Source: Davidsoniella eucalypti
Taxonomy: Eukaryota; Ascomycota; Sordariomycetes; Microascales; Ceratocystidaceae
Assembly (NCBI GenBank): GCA_004009845.1
Contig: RMBW01000159.1
Location: 1 to 48,593, forward strand
Direction of reading: 5' to 3'
Length of the DNA stretch: 48,593 nt
The notes beneath the pieces are model-generated. The model did not search any database and was not told where the DNA came from. It worked only from the letters and a program-made list of their open reading frames with translations. The position numbers and the translations under genes were made by a program. This document shows, one piece after another, positions 30,501-42,835 of this stretch; positions within the stretch are counted from its first letter, which is position 1; each line of letters starts with the position of its first letter.

Positions 30501-32284
30501 ACCTATCAGTTCCTGTACACAACTACATACTAACACACATGTGCAACTTACTGAGGATTCTATGCAGGGGCAGTTTTTGCCTTGTTAGGTCCTGTTTGTT
30601 GCATTACTGCACGGGACAATCATTTCAGATGGCAAAATATGAAATCAGGGCCAGAATGTTGATACGTAGATAAACAGATTCAGCCGGCGCCTAAAGCCAT
30701 TGCTTGAACCAATTCTCTTTATCTTTTATGTATACAAATACGTACTGTACATGTATGTAAAACATTTATTAAAAAATGGGGCTGTCCCATGCAGAAACTA
30801 GACATGCCTCGTTTCTCGCTTTTCTTCTTTGACCACATAATATCGTTTCATGGTGGTATTACTGATTATTCGATCTTCTGTTTTGCTATGGAATCTCTAT
30901 CTCTGTCTCTCTGGCAATCCATTGAACATTGGAGCGGTGGGGGATTTGCATTGGTGTCAAATAAATTATTGCATGATTAACTAGATTATTGTGGTAGCAC
31001 GCCAAACACAAGGCTACATTGGATTCCACAACTTAGTCGGTTCAAGGGGCTCCCCTAGTTATTGCAGCGGAAGTTTTTTTGATTTCCTGTCATAACTAGT
31101 CCAGTCGGTCCAGTCAGTCCTACAGCTCCTCAAGGAAGCCCAAAGAACAATTAGCAAAAGCGCGATTTGCAATGTTTTGCGCAAACTTGAAGTACTGTTT
31201 CCTCCAAGTCTCCTCACTTGGCGGTCTAGACCTTCAAAGATAGTCCATGTCAGGAATTGCAATAATTATATGGATAGTTGTTCGCATACACATATTAGCT
31301 CATATAATGCCTTTCTTAGATTTCTAGCGGTATGGCCGGAATCTTCATAGCTGGTGGTTTTTTTTCATAAACTATTTCCTGTGTCAATAAACTACTTCGT
31401 TCCTAAAACACCGCTGACAACAACATGCTCGACTATTGACGAAGCTTCCACACAAGCTTGCTCGATTCATCATAACAATGAGACTATTTCTTCCGGTCGA
31501 ATCCAAAACTCTCATTACACCGAGTCCTTCAAAAAGCTCATCAGTGTGATTTGACGATGTGTGGTGCGTCATAGTACATCTTTGAATTAGATAATCAAAT
31601 GACATTGAATACTCAGCTTAGTAAATACAACAACGGCGTCCCTGGCTTGTCAACAGGATGAAATGTAAATATAAATAGTACTAGATGTATCTATCGTCTT
31701 GGTAGCACTAGATGCCGTTACAACTGTGAAGATCGGTTGAGGACTAGTTCATGGCTAGATCAGTCTAGTGCAATCCAGGACCTTCGATTTGCGATGTTGG
31801 ATTCGATATTGTTACGTGCTGATCACTTATAGTCAAGGTTGATGCCCTGTACACCGAAATCCGCTGACTACAACTTATAGTTTAACGATCGACATGTCCA
31901 GAAATTCAAATATCTACAGTATTTCAACCCTATCACAACCCTAGTAATGCGGGTTGCAATTTAGTCCAACAGAGACCACCCTATAGTACTCCATCTTTAA
32001 GCTGCATTCTAACCAGAATCAGGAGAAAGTTCCACGTCGCGCATTCTGGCTTGTTTGAAGCTTTGTAAGCTCGCGTTCCTTACTTTGGAATATCTTCAAC
32101 GTCATATCTACTAATCTGTGCTTAGGACCTTGCATTTGCTTGATTTTACTTCCCGTTAATTCTACCGTTCATAATCCTCTTTTCCTTGTTTGTTCTACTG
32201 TAAGCTTGGGGTGCGACAACTACCACCTCTCTAGCACCACTATCGATCTATCAATATATAACCCCACCAGACATAGCTTTCGCC
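27513..32284. other. Divergent intergenic region, 4.8 kb
   Basis: Separates the CSC1-like gene (-) from DPM1 (+). 27560-27960 is rich in CG and TA dinucleotides and may be promoter or an old relic. A small coding-like ORF sits at 28856-29053 (listed separately). From 29500 to 32200 the sequence is AT-rich without protein-like ORFs. The 65 bases before DPM1 contain TATATAA (32255-32261). Confidence 0.5.
28856..29053 (+). CDS. Possible small membrane-tailed protein, 65 residues (tentative)
   Basis: Starts MPGKEGTTGTPVDPFQFNPG with mostly C- or G-ending codons, unlike the surrounding AT-rich DNA, and with A at -3 of the ATG. The first ~27 codons look most gene-like. The second half is AT-richer but ends in a hydrophobic stretch (YVLITILCIVLYF) that could be a membrane tail. 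A GTATGT near the stop (29045) leaves open a further exon. No family is recognised. It could be a real small gene, the first exon of a longer gene, or chance. Confidence 0.35.
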   Translation: MPGKEGTTGTPVDPFQFNPGGRKDPHSRLRTAMMSKQQERFFRYVLITILCIVLYFSKPHISSCM

Positions 32285-33123
32285 ATGGCTACGGCTAACA
32301 AATACTCGGTTATTCTGCCGACCTTCAACGAGCGCAAGAACCTGCCCATCATCACCTGGCTGCTCAACCGCACCTTCACTGAGAAGTAAGCATGCTTTGT
32401 GCCTACCCTGGCGATTGCGCTTACATCCCCCACCACTGGTTGCCGAGCTCGAAGCACACGAGAAGCTACCTAGCCCAACAATACTAACATCTTTTACTGT
32501 TTAGCAAACTCGACTGGCAGCTGATCATCGTTGATGATGGCTCGCCTGACGGAACCCAGATCGTGGCCGAACAGCTTGTCAAGGTTTATGCGCCGCACAT
32601 CATCCTGAAGACCCGGACTGGCAAGCTTGGCCTGGGTACGGCCTACGTTCATGGTCTGCAGTTCGTGACCGGCAACTTCGTTGTTATCATGGATGCCGAC
32701 TTCTCGCACCACCCCAAGTTCATTCCCCGTATGATCGAACTCCAAAAGACACAGGACTTTGATATCGTCACCGGCACGCGCTACGCCGGCGATGGTGGTG
32801 TTTATGGCTGGGACTTGAAGCGCAAGCTTGTGTCTCGCGGTGCCAACCTATTTGCCGATACTATCCTATCACCAGGTGTTAGTGACTTGACCGGCTCCTT
32901 CAGATTGTACAAGAGAGAGGTCCTGCAAAAGGTCATTGAGAGCACAGAATCCAAGGGCTACACCTTCCAGATGGAAATGATGGTGCGCGCCAAGGGAATG
33001 GGATACACGGTAGCAGAGGTTCCTATCAGCTTTGTTGATCGTGTGTACGGAGAGTCCAAACTTGGCGGTGATGAGATTCTGGAGTACGCCAAAGGTGTAT
33101 TCTCGTTGTTTGTCAAGGTGTAA
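32285..33123 (+). CDS. DPM1: Dolichol-phosphate mannosyltransferase catalytic subunit
   Basis: Transfers mannose from GDP-mannose to dolichol phosphate on the cytosolic face of the ER, supplying N-glycosylation, O-mannosylation and GPI anchors. Two exons, 32285-32385 and 32505-33123; the 119-nt intron has a GTAAGC donor, a perfect TACTAAC branch and a TTTAG acceptor. Total 239 residues. The GT-A fold of family GT2 is plain: SVILPTFNERKNL at 8-20, DDGSPDGT at 44-51, the metal-binding MDADFSHHP at 96-104, TGTRYAGDGGVYGWDL, SDLTGSFRLY and GESKLGGDEI near the end. There is no C-terminal membrane helix, so this is the human and fission-yeast type, which needs small Dpm2/Dpm3 partners for ER attachment, rather than the budding-yeast type. 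Length matches that class. It is the first of three co-oriented genes. Confidence 0.97.
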
Positions 33124-33514
33124 TAGTCCGTATAGTGTGATGGGCGTGTTGAAGCTGTATTTTATTTGCAGAGGTTTTGGGATACCATGGCGTTTCTTGA
33201 TTATGTGCTTGAGACAAAGTAGGGATGGTTACTGTTAATATGACTGGAATCATGAAGCGTAATCTTTAGTACCAATATATACTTAATCAATACAATGCTA
33301 GCACCGGCTTTCTCCAATATATCAGATGTGGTTTGCTTAGTCATCAATATTTACATTATATGATTATTTGTGAGAATGAACCCTTATTTTTGATGAACCA
33401 GCATAACATAACAATGTTCACTCACCTCGCCAAACCTGATACCTCTTTTTCTGCTCTTCAATATACATATTTTTATCAGGATAGCATCAAATTCATCAAC
33501 AGATAAGACACGCA
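33124..33514. other. Intergenic, DPM1 to RG-rich gene
   Basis: About 390 bases of AT-rich DNA holding the DPM1 3' UTR and the promoter of the next gene. No gene or clear motif. Confidence 0.6.
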
Positions 33515-34838
33515 ATGCATTTTGGTACAGGAAGAGGAGGAGGAGGTCGAGGAGGCCGCGGAAATGGCCCACGAGGCGACAGCAGAGGTAGTGGCCAACG
33601 CGGTGGCCATAATTCTGCCTCATGGCGCGATGATCGCCTTGGAAGCAGCGGAAGCGGAAGCGGAAGCGGGAGTGGCCGCGGCAATGCGCATACCGGTCAC
33701 GGGAGTGGAGGAAAGTTTGGACGCGATCGTGAAAGCTCGCCTGCTTCTGGTTCACCACGGCGTACTAGCACAAGCAGCAGTGGCTTTCATCGCAATAGTG
33801 AAGGGAATTTGAGTATGAGCGGAAATAAAGACGGCCACGGATCAAGCGGGCGGACTATGTCTAATTCATGGGGTCGTCTAAAGCCAATCAACATGGACCC
33901 ATTAGATGAGTTGGGCTTACCATCAAAAGGTGACACGAGGTAAGTGTTTGGACATGATGAACGACTTATCGTCAGGCCTGGGCCATGCTAATGTAAAGAA
34001 CTTGAATCATAGACTATTGGACCCAAAGACACAGGAACGCTACTATACCAAGATTGCAGAGCGCTACATGTCCTTTTGCTCAGAGGCCGGACAGCGCGAT
34101 GAGCTACTTAGACGCTTTGCTGCGCTAGACATCGAGGATACGGCTGCACCAAACAGCAGCGATGCTACCGCCTTTTCACCGCTTATTCCCTTGGCAACCG
34201 ACCATCAGACGGGACTATCCGGGGAAGTCATTGCATCGCCAAATAAAAACAAAGATCTATCCATGATTGTGTCCGCACTACGGAAATTGCGTGAGGGAAT
34301 AGTTGCGTCAAAACGTGCAGACAACTTCACCGTGCAAGCCTATCTATTTTGCATCCGATTATGCGTTCTAGTTCAGCATCCAGAAGGTTACCACCCCGCC
34401 ATTCTCCATCTGCTGCGCCGAATTCACCCACTAGCAAGCCTTACTAGCCTGGAGCTTAACGAAGTAGTCAGCTACCTCGTCCTGGATGCGGCCTGTCGTC
34501 GATCGCAACTAGCTGAAGCGTATGCTATCCGTAGCGCATACAAGCTCAAAGAACCCAAAGTCGATGCCGTGCTACAGGCTTTAGCCCAGGACAATTACGT
34601 TCTCTTTCGGAGAGTAAAGGGAGGCGTTGATGGGCACCGAGCTCGTATCATCGACTTTGCAGAGAAGGGTGTGAGAGGGCACACTCTCAAATGCTTCGGT
34701 AGAGCATATTTTACTGCCGATAGAGAGTTCATTGAGCGTACTAGCGGTCAGTCCTGGGAAGCGCTGACAAAGGATCACGGCGTCGGATGGATACTTGAAG
34801 ACCAGACAGTAATTATACGGAAGGTCAAGCAGAAGTGA
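33515..34838 (+). CDS. RG/GS-rich protein with CSN8/PSMD8/eIF3K-like (PCI-type) domain
   Basis: Exons 33515-33939 and 34013-34838 (73-nt intron, GTAAGT donor, GCTAAT branch, ATCATAG acceptor) give 416 residues. The acceptor at 34012 is the one that keeps the frame; nearer AGs at 33975 and 33998 lead to stops or the wrong frame. Residues 1-~85 are an RGG/GS tract (GRGGGGRGGRGNGPRGDSRG; the GS run is coded by GGAAGC units), often RNA-binding. Residues ~143-416 are helical and then winged-helix-like: KTQERYYTKIAERYMSFC, LRKLREGIVASKRADNF, YHPAILHLLRRIHPL, LDAACRRSQLAEAYAIRSAY, DNYVLFRRVK, HTLKCFGRAYF. This looks like the PCI-related CSN8/PSMD8/eIF3K domain family in fungi, where the role is not defined; I assign it by resemblance only. 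An RNA-linked function is an inference. Confidence 0.8.
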
Positions 34839-35182
34839 TTGTTTTAGTCACAATATTAAGTGTTTTCTATCCTGTATGCAACCAAATGTTCTAGCTAGCC
34901 AAACTTTGACATGGCGAAATGAGTACGCCACCGCAAGATACAAAAATACCCGTATGTACATAACGCAGCGAAGTCTATGTGTGATGTGGCGTAATGTGGC
35001 GCACGATTATCAAGTCAAGGTGGGGTGTTTTTTTTACGGTAGCCTTCTTCACCGTACGTTTTGCCTCATTTCACGTAGGGTTGTACAACAAGCAAGAGAA
35101 ATTTTGCTTCTCATATCTAGACGTTTCTATTCAGTTTCTTTTTTCTTCTTGTTTCAATCTCAAGTATCTAGATCAACTCAAA
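34839..35182. other. Intergenic, RG-rich gene to TMA7
   Basis: About 345 bases. A CT-rich stretch (TTTCTTTTTTCTTCTTGTTTC, 35137-35157) lies just before the TMA7 ATG, as in many highly expressed fungal genes. No gene. Confidence 0.6.
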
Positions 35183-35564
35183 ATGGGCGGTGCTAACAGA
35201 CAAGGTATACGCTTATCTGCTCTTTTGCTTCTATTTTTGCCCCTCCACAGATAGATATCGTCGCGGTTCTGTGTATATTGCATATCGATGAAGTCGGATG
35301 CTAACTAATCGGTGTCTAGGTGGCAAGGCTAAGCCTCTCAAGGCTCCCAAGAAGGGCCCAAAGGATATGGATGACGATGATCTAGCTTTCCTCGAGAAGA
35401 AGCGTGCCGGCAAGTTCACTCTGCATTCGTTAACTACTACTATGACTCTTATACTAATATATTCTACAGAGGAGAAGGCTAAGAAGGAGCTGGCTGCCAA
35501 GGCTGGTGGTCGCGGACCTTTGAACACTGGCCAGCAAGGTATCAAGAAGAGTGGCAAGAAATAA
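35183..35564 (+). CDS. TMA7: Translation machinery-associated protein 7 (TMA7/CCDC72 family)
   Basis: A tiny conserved basic protein that associates with ribosomes. Three exons, 35183-35204, 35320-35409 and 35470-35564, give 68 residues, close to the family length (64 in yeast and human). It shows the family layout: GGKAKPLKAPKKGPK, then the acidic DMDDDDLAF, a charged helix (LEKKRAEEKAKKELAAKA) and the invariant end GPLNTGQQGIKKSGKK. Intron 1 (115 nt) has GTATAC and GCTAAC. Intron 2 (60 nt) has a GC donor (GCAAGT, 35410) and a TACTAAT branch. It is needed to give the conserved helix, because every GT nearby shifts the frame. Without removal of intron 2 the frame stays open and gains 20 residues. 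Confidence 0.94.
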
Positions 35565-38500
35565 ATGCCCAGTATCCTTTCTTTTTCATTATGATGTCGG
35601 CCGATATGGTTTTCCATGGGCCATCATGTGATTTTCAAAGCTCTACAGGTACTTTAGCAGTGTACAAACCAAGGCTCTATCATGTTTCTTTCTTTTATTA
35701 TGTTTTCCACGCCAGCATCGCCACTTCTTTAGACATGTTAATTTATCCCAGACGCTCGTGTAACCCTGAATCGGCTGGACCACAATCGATATAAGTAGTC
35801 TTGCGGACTCGTCGGCAGGCTAGTGAAGATAGTGGACTACCCTTGTCGTTGCTAAAGTCGGACTGAATCTGCATGGAATATCTTCTTCTCCCTAACGACA
35901 ATCGATTAGTTGCAGTCTGGGTGTTCACAACATATAAAGAATCAGAGATATAGCTCAGTCTAGGAAGACACGGTAGTACTATCCAAACATCAACTTGCAA
36001 TAAAATGCTAGCAGATAGATTAAACACAATATATGTTCCATACGCCATTTCGAGTTTCCGTTCTGGAACCTGACCAACATACATATCATGTACAGCAAAT
36101 GGATCACTACTTGTAATCGCATTAGTTGCAACTAAATGAGCGGTGTACGCTGTGATATCTATTAGTGATCGAATCATTCCGGAGAAAACATCCAAATCCA
36201 AAGGAAAGTAAGTACAGAATCGTGATGAATGCCTATCTCATACGTCTGGCCAACGATATCGATAACGCTAACATATAATTTGTGGCCAGATTTGTTGGGC
36301 ACCGAGTGGCATGTACACTGCATTCGGAGAACCGTTATTCATACTAGTTAGAATGTTCTCTGTGTTTATGGCCATGACAGACACACACTATATTGTCGTT
36401 CACTTCCTGGATCGTGCCACTGCAGGGCTGCAGCTCTCATGGATCATAATTGTATCAGGTAGTACATATTTCTTTCTATGTGAATCCAGAGAGGTGTGTA
36501 CGTGCATTGGTGCACTGCATGTAGATACACTCGATGTGTATACACTAAGCAATGATGTACCTTTCGTCTTGACGGCCGTCAGATTTGCCACCGTAACCAA
36601 ATCACGGTGGTCGCGCAGGACTAACTACGAGGCGAAGGCACTGCCCAGCCGGGCTCTGGCCAACACGGAACATATCTGTACGTACATATGTATTATAACA
36701 TAGTCATTAGGCGGTGAATGCCTCGCCTATCGCAATAGTGTAATACGCCTTTTTTTCGAGTCATCGCGAACGATCTATGATACATATACTGCATTCTTTC
36801 TTTACTCCATCTAGTGACCTCCAAAAGGGGGGGGGAATACATTGCCTGACAAATCACGGAACAAACGTCTACCGATAGGCCAAGAAGCAAGTACTTTAGC
36901 CCAGCATCTTGTTTTATTTTGTGGTTTTCTGTGTCTTGGATTTTACTTTTTCTCCTACCCGAGATGCACTTTAAGAATAGCCTAATAGTTCTATTTGGAC
37001 AACCATGCATGATAGATACTTGGCGGTGAGTAGTAGTAGTAGTAGTAGCAGTAGTGGTGGTGCTTTAGATCTAGGCATTGCGTCAAGCGCGGCTCGAGGC
37101 AATACAAGCCACGTATATATGTATATTGCTTCTCAAGATACGCAGCTCTGCGCTACCATATCAGCCATACAATGAGACATGAAGCGATCCTAATCGCGAG
37201 CTTGATAAAAGGTATGCTGTCCAGAGTCTACTGCGAATAGATGGGGGTGTGGATAATAATGTACTGTATTTACAGTACAGCATGATGCGTGATGCGTCCT
37301 TTGCTCTAGCATCTCGACAAGGCAGTAGATATGGGGTGTATGTCACTCTCATAAAGTTAATACTCATCGAACAAGCAAAGCGAGTCAAGTAGGTTAGACT
37401 GATGCGTTACTAGGAGCCGAGTGACCCTCTCTCTTGAGGTTTCAAGCACTTGATAACGCAGTCCTAATACTACTATCTCTACTGTCGTCAGTCACAACCG
37501 TAGCTTCTTCCATGCCTATGGTGGGGTTTTTTCGTGGGGAAAGTTACTAAGGAACTTGGCAGCAGTACATACATCAAGGAAGTATACCCTTCGGTTGTAC
37601 CAACCAAGATATATCCAGTACTGGTAAGAAGGCCTCAGTACCCTCTGGGGGTCAACTCAAGCTCACAAGGGTCACCTGGAGCGATTCAAGTGGGCCGCAC
37701 CAGATGTGCGGTGAGGTTACAGGCAAATAGCGGACGGTGGTCGAAAGACTGTAGGAGACTGCATTCGAATAGCAGGTAGATATCCATCGGGTATTCATGG
37801 CAGAGGATGTGTGTGGCTCACCAAGATAGGGGAGGGACCAGCTGGGGCGAAACCCAACATGCATAGTGTAAATGCTTCGTTTCGTCATCTCATTGTTGTC
37901 CGTCTTCTTTACCTTCCTCTTCTGCAGGCTGTGGGCTGCAGGCTGCACAACTGATCTAATTTTCTCTGTCTAGGACTAAGGATCTCAAGCGACGAAATAA
38001 GACTGGCCCTAATAGCGCATGAACTGTCATATTAGTATTCACAGATATGGTCGTCTCCTTCTTTCCCTTTCGCCCTCCTCCGTCTCTCTTGACTCTCGAT
38101 TTACTTTAGCTCTGTCGTCATAGAAAAGGTGATAGTTGCATGTATCCACGGATTTATTTGCTAGTAGTGAATCTCGTTGGGCATCATTACTTCCTTTTCT
38201 CTCGTCCGTTCTTCAATACCTAGTGGTTTGCAATTTCAGGTAGTTGAAAGGTTGTTTCACCAAGGAAATATCATCAATGGCCACAGAGAAGATAAAAGAA
38301 GGGGATATAAAACGACGACACATAATAGTGATGCCCCATTCTCGTTGCTCGGTGATGGATAGTAGGCAGAATAGAGGAGGAATTTAATCGGGTAGAGTGT
38401 GTGCAAAGGATGTTGGGTGGTGTATGGCACACCACTGCTCAGCCATACATATAAGCGAGCTCTGGTGACTATGTAAACATTTCCTAGTGGATATCACCCT

Positions 38501-41223
38501 GTGATTCTCTTTCTCTTGGCTTTTCTCTCTGTCTCTCTCTACAGCTACACTATACCATAGAACTTGATCGAAGACTAGAGAAGAAAGTCCATGGGTTGAA
38601 AGCAGCTGTAGTACCATGAATGAAACTCACCCACTTCGTGCATAGAGCTTCTACTAGTTTGCATACATGACAACAAGAAAAAGAACTTGTGCAGTGAATG
38701 AAGATTCCTTCGGACAGTCTTCCTTCTCCTTCCTCCTCGTCAATATAGCCAAAAGAGCGGACAGATACGAAAAGAAAGAAAAATGCAGACTTGAGTTTTC
38801 ACGCCAGCCAATAAAGAAGCAAAATCAGCAATGTGATAGGTCTTTTTTTTTTCTTCTTTTTTTTTCATGTTGCAGCACTAGAATAAGTCTAGACTTTAAC
38901 CTGTCGAACAGACCGACTTGCTAGGCCGCCTTTTTTTTTTGTCTGTATAGCTTCGGCTTGGTAGTCTCTATTAGCCTTCATCATCTCTTAGGAGTTGGGC
39001 CAGCTCAGCTAGCGTTCCGGATTCGGTGGTTTTTAGTGTCCTGAACATGCATCCGTGTATTGCTTGATACTGCGGTAAAAGATAATATGGGTAGATAAGT
39101 AAGATCAGCATGAAGACAGACACCAGTGACAGTGGGCAAGGAGGACAGAAAAGGCATGGTACAAGTCCGAATCGCCTATAATTGTATGTGTATGCAGGTT
39201 TGCGGGGGGGCATGGTAGCAAACTAGCCCAAGTTAATCGATAGAACAGAAACAGAGAAACAGAGACTCTGATGCACTGTCCCGTCTTGATTCTACCACAT
39301 GAAAAGAAAAAAAAAACCGTCAGGCGGCACTAGGAGGGGAGAATGGATGAAAATATCCGTAGGATACATGCATTTCTCTTTCATTTTTGTTTTTGTTTTT
39401 TTTTCCTCCTTCTTCTCTCCCGCTCTCTTTTTCTTGGCTACCGCCTCGTCTTCCGGCCTGACCCCGCCCTAGCCAATCATACTACTTTGACGTGCGACCT
39501 CTACAGACTAAGCTGCAGGCCGTTGCTTCACCTACAGCCTATCATATGCACGTAGGCAAATGCGGATGCATATCAACGTGGCAGAGCATCGAAACATGCC
39601 ATATAGCCAATTTACAGTAGGAGATGGAAAATTAACGGTAGAGTTGCCCTATATCCGCTATATTTCAAGTCTCCTCCGGGCCTTTTGTCGTCAAGCTGCT
39701 GTAGTTCCAGTCGCTTCCAAAACCAGCCTCTCGTTTTAAAAGCCTTTGGCCACATTCAGACGAAGTCCTCATTGCCAACGCATCAAGACGCTTGGTTTGG
39801 GGGGTTTTGAGCAGAAATGGGAGCTAGGGATGCGAGTATCTGTACAATTATAGACGTGGAGCTGTCTGCTATACAGACATACGACTGCGTATCTGTCACT
39901 AGACCTGACACGGCGTTTTTTTTTTTCAAAATCACATTAAACCAAAACGAGGTGCCGATACATCATTCGCTACAGAAATTAATTGAATATTGAAGAAATA
40001 CAAAGAGGTGTGGCTAAAAGTTGGGTTGGATGTAACATTCAATATAAGATATGCACATGCATGGTGTAAGCTTCAATAAATGGGAATCCAAATCCAAGCT
40101 AAGGTCAGCCTGGACCAAGAACTCGATAGTACATGTATGTAGTCACGGTAAGAGTTATTTATTTTTGTCAGAAAGAAAGAGAAAAATGTGACAGAGTGCA
40201 AGAAAACGGGCGTCCCGTATCTGGTGCAAATAAGTTGTTATTGAAGCAGCTCTAATGAGCAGCAAGAGCACTCTTAGTAAAAAAAAATTTGACCACGTAT
40301 GGTTTCACAAGTATCCAAAACAGAGTGTGTGTCCTTCACAACTATTTGCTCAAATTGGGAATGCTAGTCTCTTACCAAGCCACTTGACAAAGTGGCCGGT
40401 TTCTCACTGATAGAGTGTGGTAGAGAGACGAAGAAGGCTATATTCTCCTTTCCTAGCATTGCTTCCCAAATCCACAGACCAAGATGTTTGAACATCCTAC
40501 TACAATTTTGTACCCAAATTCATTGTAACGAAAAAAAAAAAAAGAAAAAAAATTGTGTGCCAGAAAACCAAAAGACAGTAAACCGCTATAAACCAAAAGA
40601 TTTTGACCGTATTCCGAAATAAAACGCCCTAGATAGGAAAATGAAAAATAAAAAATGTGACAAGAAGGTTCGCAAGCTACAATGCTCGCAGAAAAGAGAT
40701 GTTTTGTAAAAAATTGTTGAGTGTCGTAACAAAAGCCATGAGGCAGAAATGAAAAGATGAAAAAAAAAAAAAGTATACAAAGAAAAGAATCATAACATGA
40801 CGAAAAGTCGTGACAGTGTGTTGATATAAGAGAAAGAACAAAAGCAAAGCAACGTATCTAGATGGCTCAAGGTAGACGATAGTCACCTAGAGCCGAGTTT
40901 GAGGTTTAGTTTAGATATGGTGCTCTTCAGACGAGAGACACCTAAACGCCTCAAAACTGTGGAGCGTCTGTAGCGACAGGCACACATGTCCACAGTATAA
41001 GGACCGTTCAATGTGGGATATTAAACGGAAGTGTCCCTTGTATGGGACAGTGGCTGCGTTACAGATGCAAAACGGTAAGCATCGGCCTCAAGAGGCAGCG
41101 ACGTATTCGGATGTCCGAGAGTCTGCGACTTCATAAGAATTCAAGCAAGTCTCATCGAAACAACGCAACAGTATATGACAGTAAGGAAAGCAAAAGAGTG
41201 TTGTTAGGTAAGCCTAGTAGTGC
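35565..41223. other. Convergent intergenic region, 5.7 kb
   Basis: Between the 3' ends of TMA7 (+) and the kinase gene (-). It contains an AGT/GTA microsatellite at about 37028-37060, homopolymer tracts (38860-38870, 38931-38940, 39917-39926, 40531-40550) and otherwise AT-rich sequence. Two ORFs of 130-150 codons (36311-36703 +, 35743-36201 -) have no recognisable domain. A convergent gap this long in a fungus is unusual and may hold non-coding transcripts or an unrecognised gene. Confidence 0.5.
37028..37060. repeat. AGT/GTA trinucleotide microsatellite
   Basis: About seven AGT units, then imperfect GCAGTAGTGGTGGTG. Non-coding. Confidence 0.8.
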
Positions 41224-42835
41224 CTAGTAATGATGCGAAAGCAAAGCAAGTGGTGACATGTGGGTCATCCCAGAGTGCTGGTTCTGGTTTTGGGAGAAGC
41301 AGCTGGGGAAAGGAAACACCCAGCCGCCAGCGTTGCAGCGCTGTTGCTGAAGTTCTGGAGGGGGCGTCGGAGAGCTGGAATACACTATAGGAGTCTTGAC
41401 AGGCGGAGTCGGCATGCAGTAGCCGTTCCAGTACATCTGAGGTGGTGGTTGCTGCACTGGTGCGGAAATTGCTGGCAAGTACGTTGAGCTGTTGTAAGGC
41501 GACACGTAGCCAGATGCGTAAGGGTGGTACTCCGCGTTGACAACCGTCACGTACGGCTCGGCAGCAGAGGCAGCCAGATGGGGAGTCATGACCCGAGAGC
41601 AGGGAGCATATGACATATCCGGCGTTACTACGCGGTTATGCTCGTCAAAGACAGTGTCCACATCAGAAACATCGGAGTCAGAGATGCTGTCGGTCTCCAT
41701 TGAGTTGTCATCAACCAAGTCGGGGCTTTCGCAGGTCTCGTCTGACATATCGGAATATTCGGAAGCATTGTCTTCGTTGTGGTCGCAGCCGTCGTCCGAT
41801 GCAGGAGGCGAAGGAGGCAGAGTTACAGGAGGAGTGATGAAAGTGTGGCATCTTCTGACCATGGAGATGATCTCATCAAGAGAAGCGCGCTTCAGTGGGT
41901 TGTGGCAGAAGATGCGGCTCAGAATTTCATTAAACTCGGGGGTTATGGGCAAGATGCTCCGGAGGAAGCCGGGTGACTTAAGGAACATGCTGTACCGGGA
42001 GTCCTCGGCAGAAGCTTGCTTCCATGGGTTGCGACCACACATGAGGTTGACGAGGATAACACCGAGGCCCCAAGTGTCGTTGGAAGCACATCTGTACTTT
42101 TGATCAGACCATGTGTTTAGGCATTCTGTTATGGGTTAGTATATATAGTTCATGTAATCTGGCTTGAGGGTAAATTTAGCGCGTACCAGGACTCATGTAG
42201 AACGTCGAGCCACAACCGTAGTCACTGCAATATGGTTTATCGGTGGCAAGACCAAAGTCGGCAAGCTTGACGGTTTGTCCGTAGTTCGTAACAAGGACAT
42301 TCTCGGGCTTGAGATCACGGTGGTATACACCCTGTTCATGGCAATGCTTGACAGCTTGCACGAGCTGCAGGAATACATCACGGGCCAATTCAGGCTGGGC
42401 TTCATAGCGAGACATCTCGGCAATGTTGTGGAAAAGATCACCCTCATCACAGAACTCCATGACCGCATACACATTCTCGTGGTCTTCGCAGATGGCATAT
42501 AGCGAAGCTACATTCTCGTGTCCAGACGCACGGTAGTGTAGCATCAGTTCCTGGATCTGAAAGTCTCTTTGCCGAGACTCAAGAGGGGTGCCGTCACTGG
42601 CATACTTGCAGAGGGCCTTGATGGCAAAGTTTTGGCGGGTGCTGCGGTGAATGGCGTGGTAGACAGTACCATAGGCACCACTGCCGACTGACTTCAATAA
42701 CTTGAAGTCATGCAGGTTATCGAGCTTGAGGATGTGGCAGTCACGAAGCGGCAGTGATGACAGGTAGGGAATGGCAGTGTGGCTCCCTACGACAGAGTTA
42801 TGGTGGTAAGGATGCTTGACCAAACCATTGCTCAT
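41224..42835 (-). CDS. Ran1/Pat1-type serine/threonine protein kinase
   Basis: Signalling kinase related to S. pombe Ran1 and S. cerevisiae Sks1/Vhs1, which link nutrient state to growth or sexual development. Exons 42835-42187 and 42125-41224 (61-nt intron, GTACGC donor, TACTAAC branch, AACAG acceptor; it splits the Glu of SPE) give 516 residues. All catalytic motifs are present: GSGAYG (51-56), Lys73 in AIKAL, Glu96, HRDLKPEN (172-179), DFG (193-195), SPE (215-217) and DTWGLGVILVNLMCGRNPW. The ~210-residue tail is disordered, with an acidic Ser/Asp stretch and a Pro/Tyr-rich end. I chose the ATG at 42835 (A at -3). An in-frame ATG at 42901 would add 22 residues and cannot be excluded. Family is clear; the pathway is inferred. 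Confidence 0.92.

Noticed and set aside
33522..33812. Ala/Glu-rich 96-codon ORF overlapping the RGG-coding exon
   Set aside because: It is an alternative frame of the GGAGGAGG/GGAAGC low-complexity DNA; the RGG frame joins by a good intron to the conserved domain.
35743..36201. 152-codon minus-strand ORF after TMA7
   Set aside because: It has no recognisable motif, AT-rich codons and no splice context; it is probably chance.
36311..36703. 130-codon + strand ORF with hydrophobic parts
   Set aside because: Composition matches non-coding surroundings and no family is recognised; not enough to call a gene.
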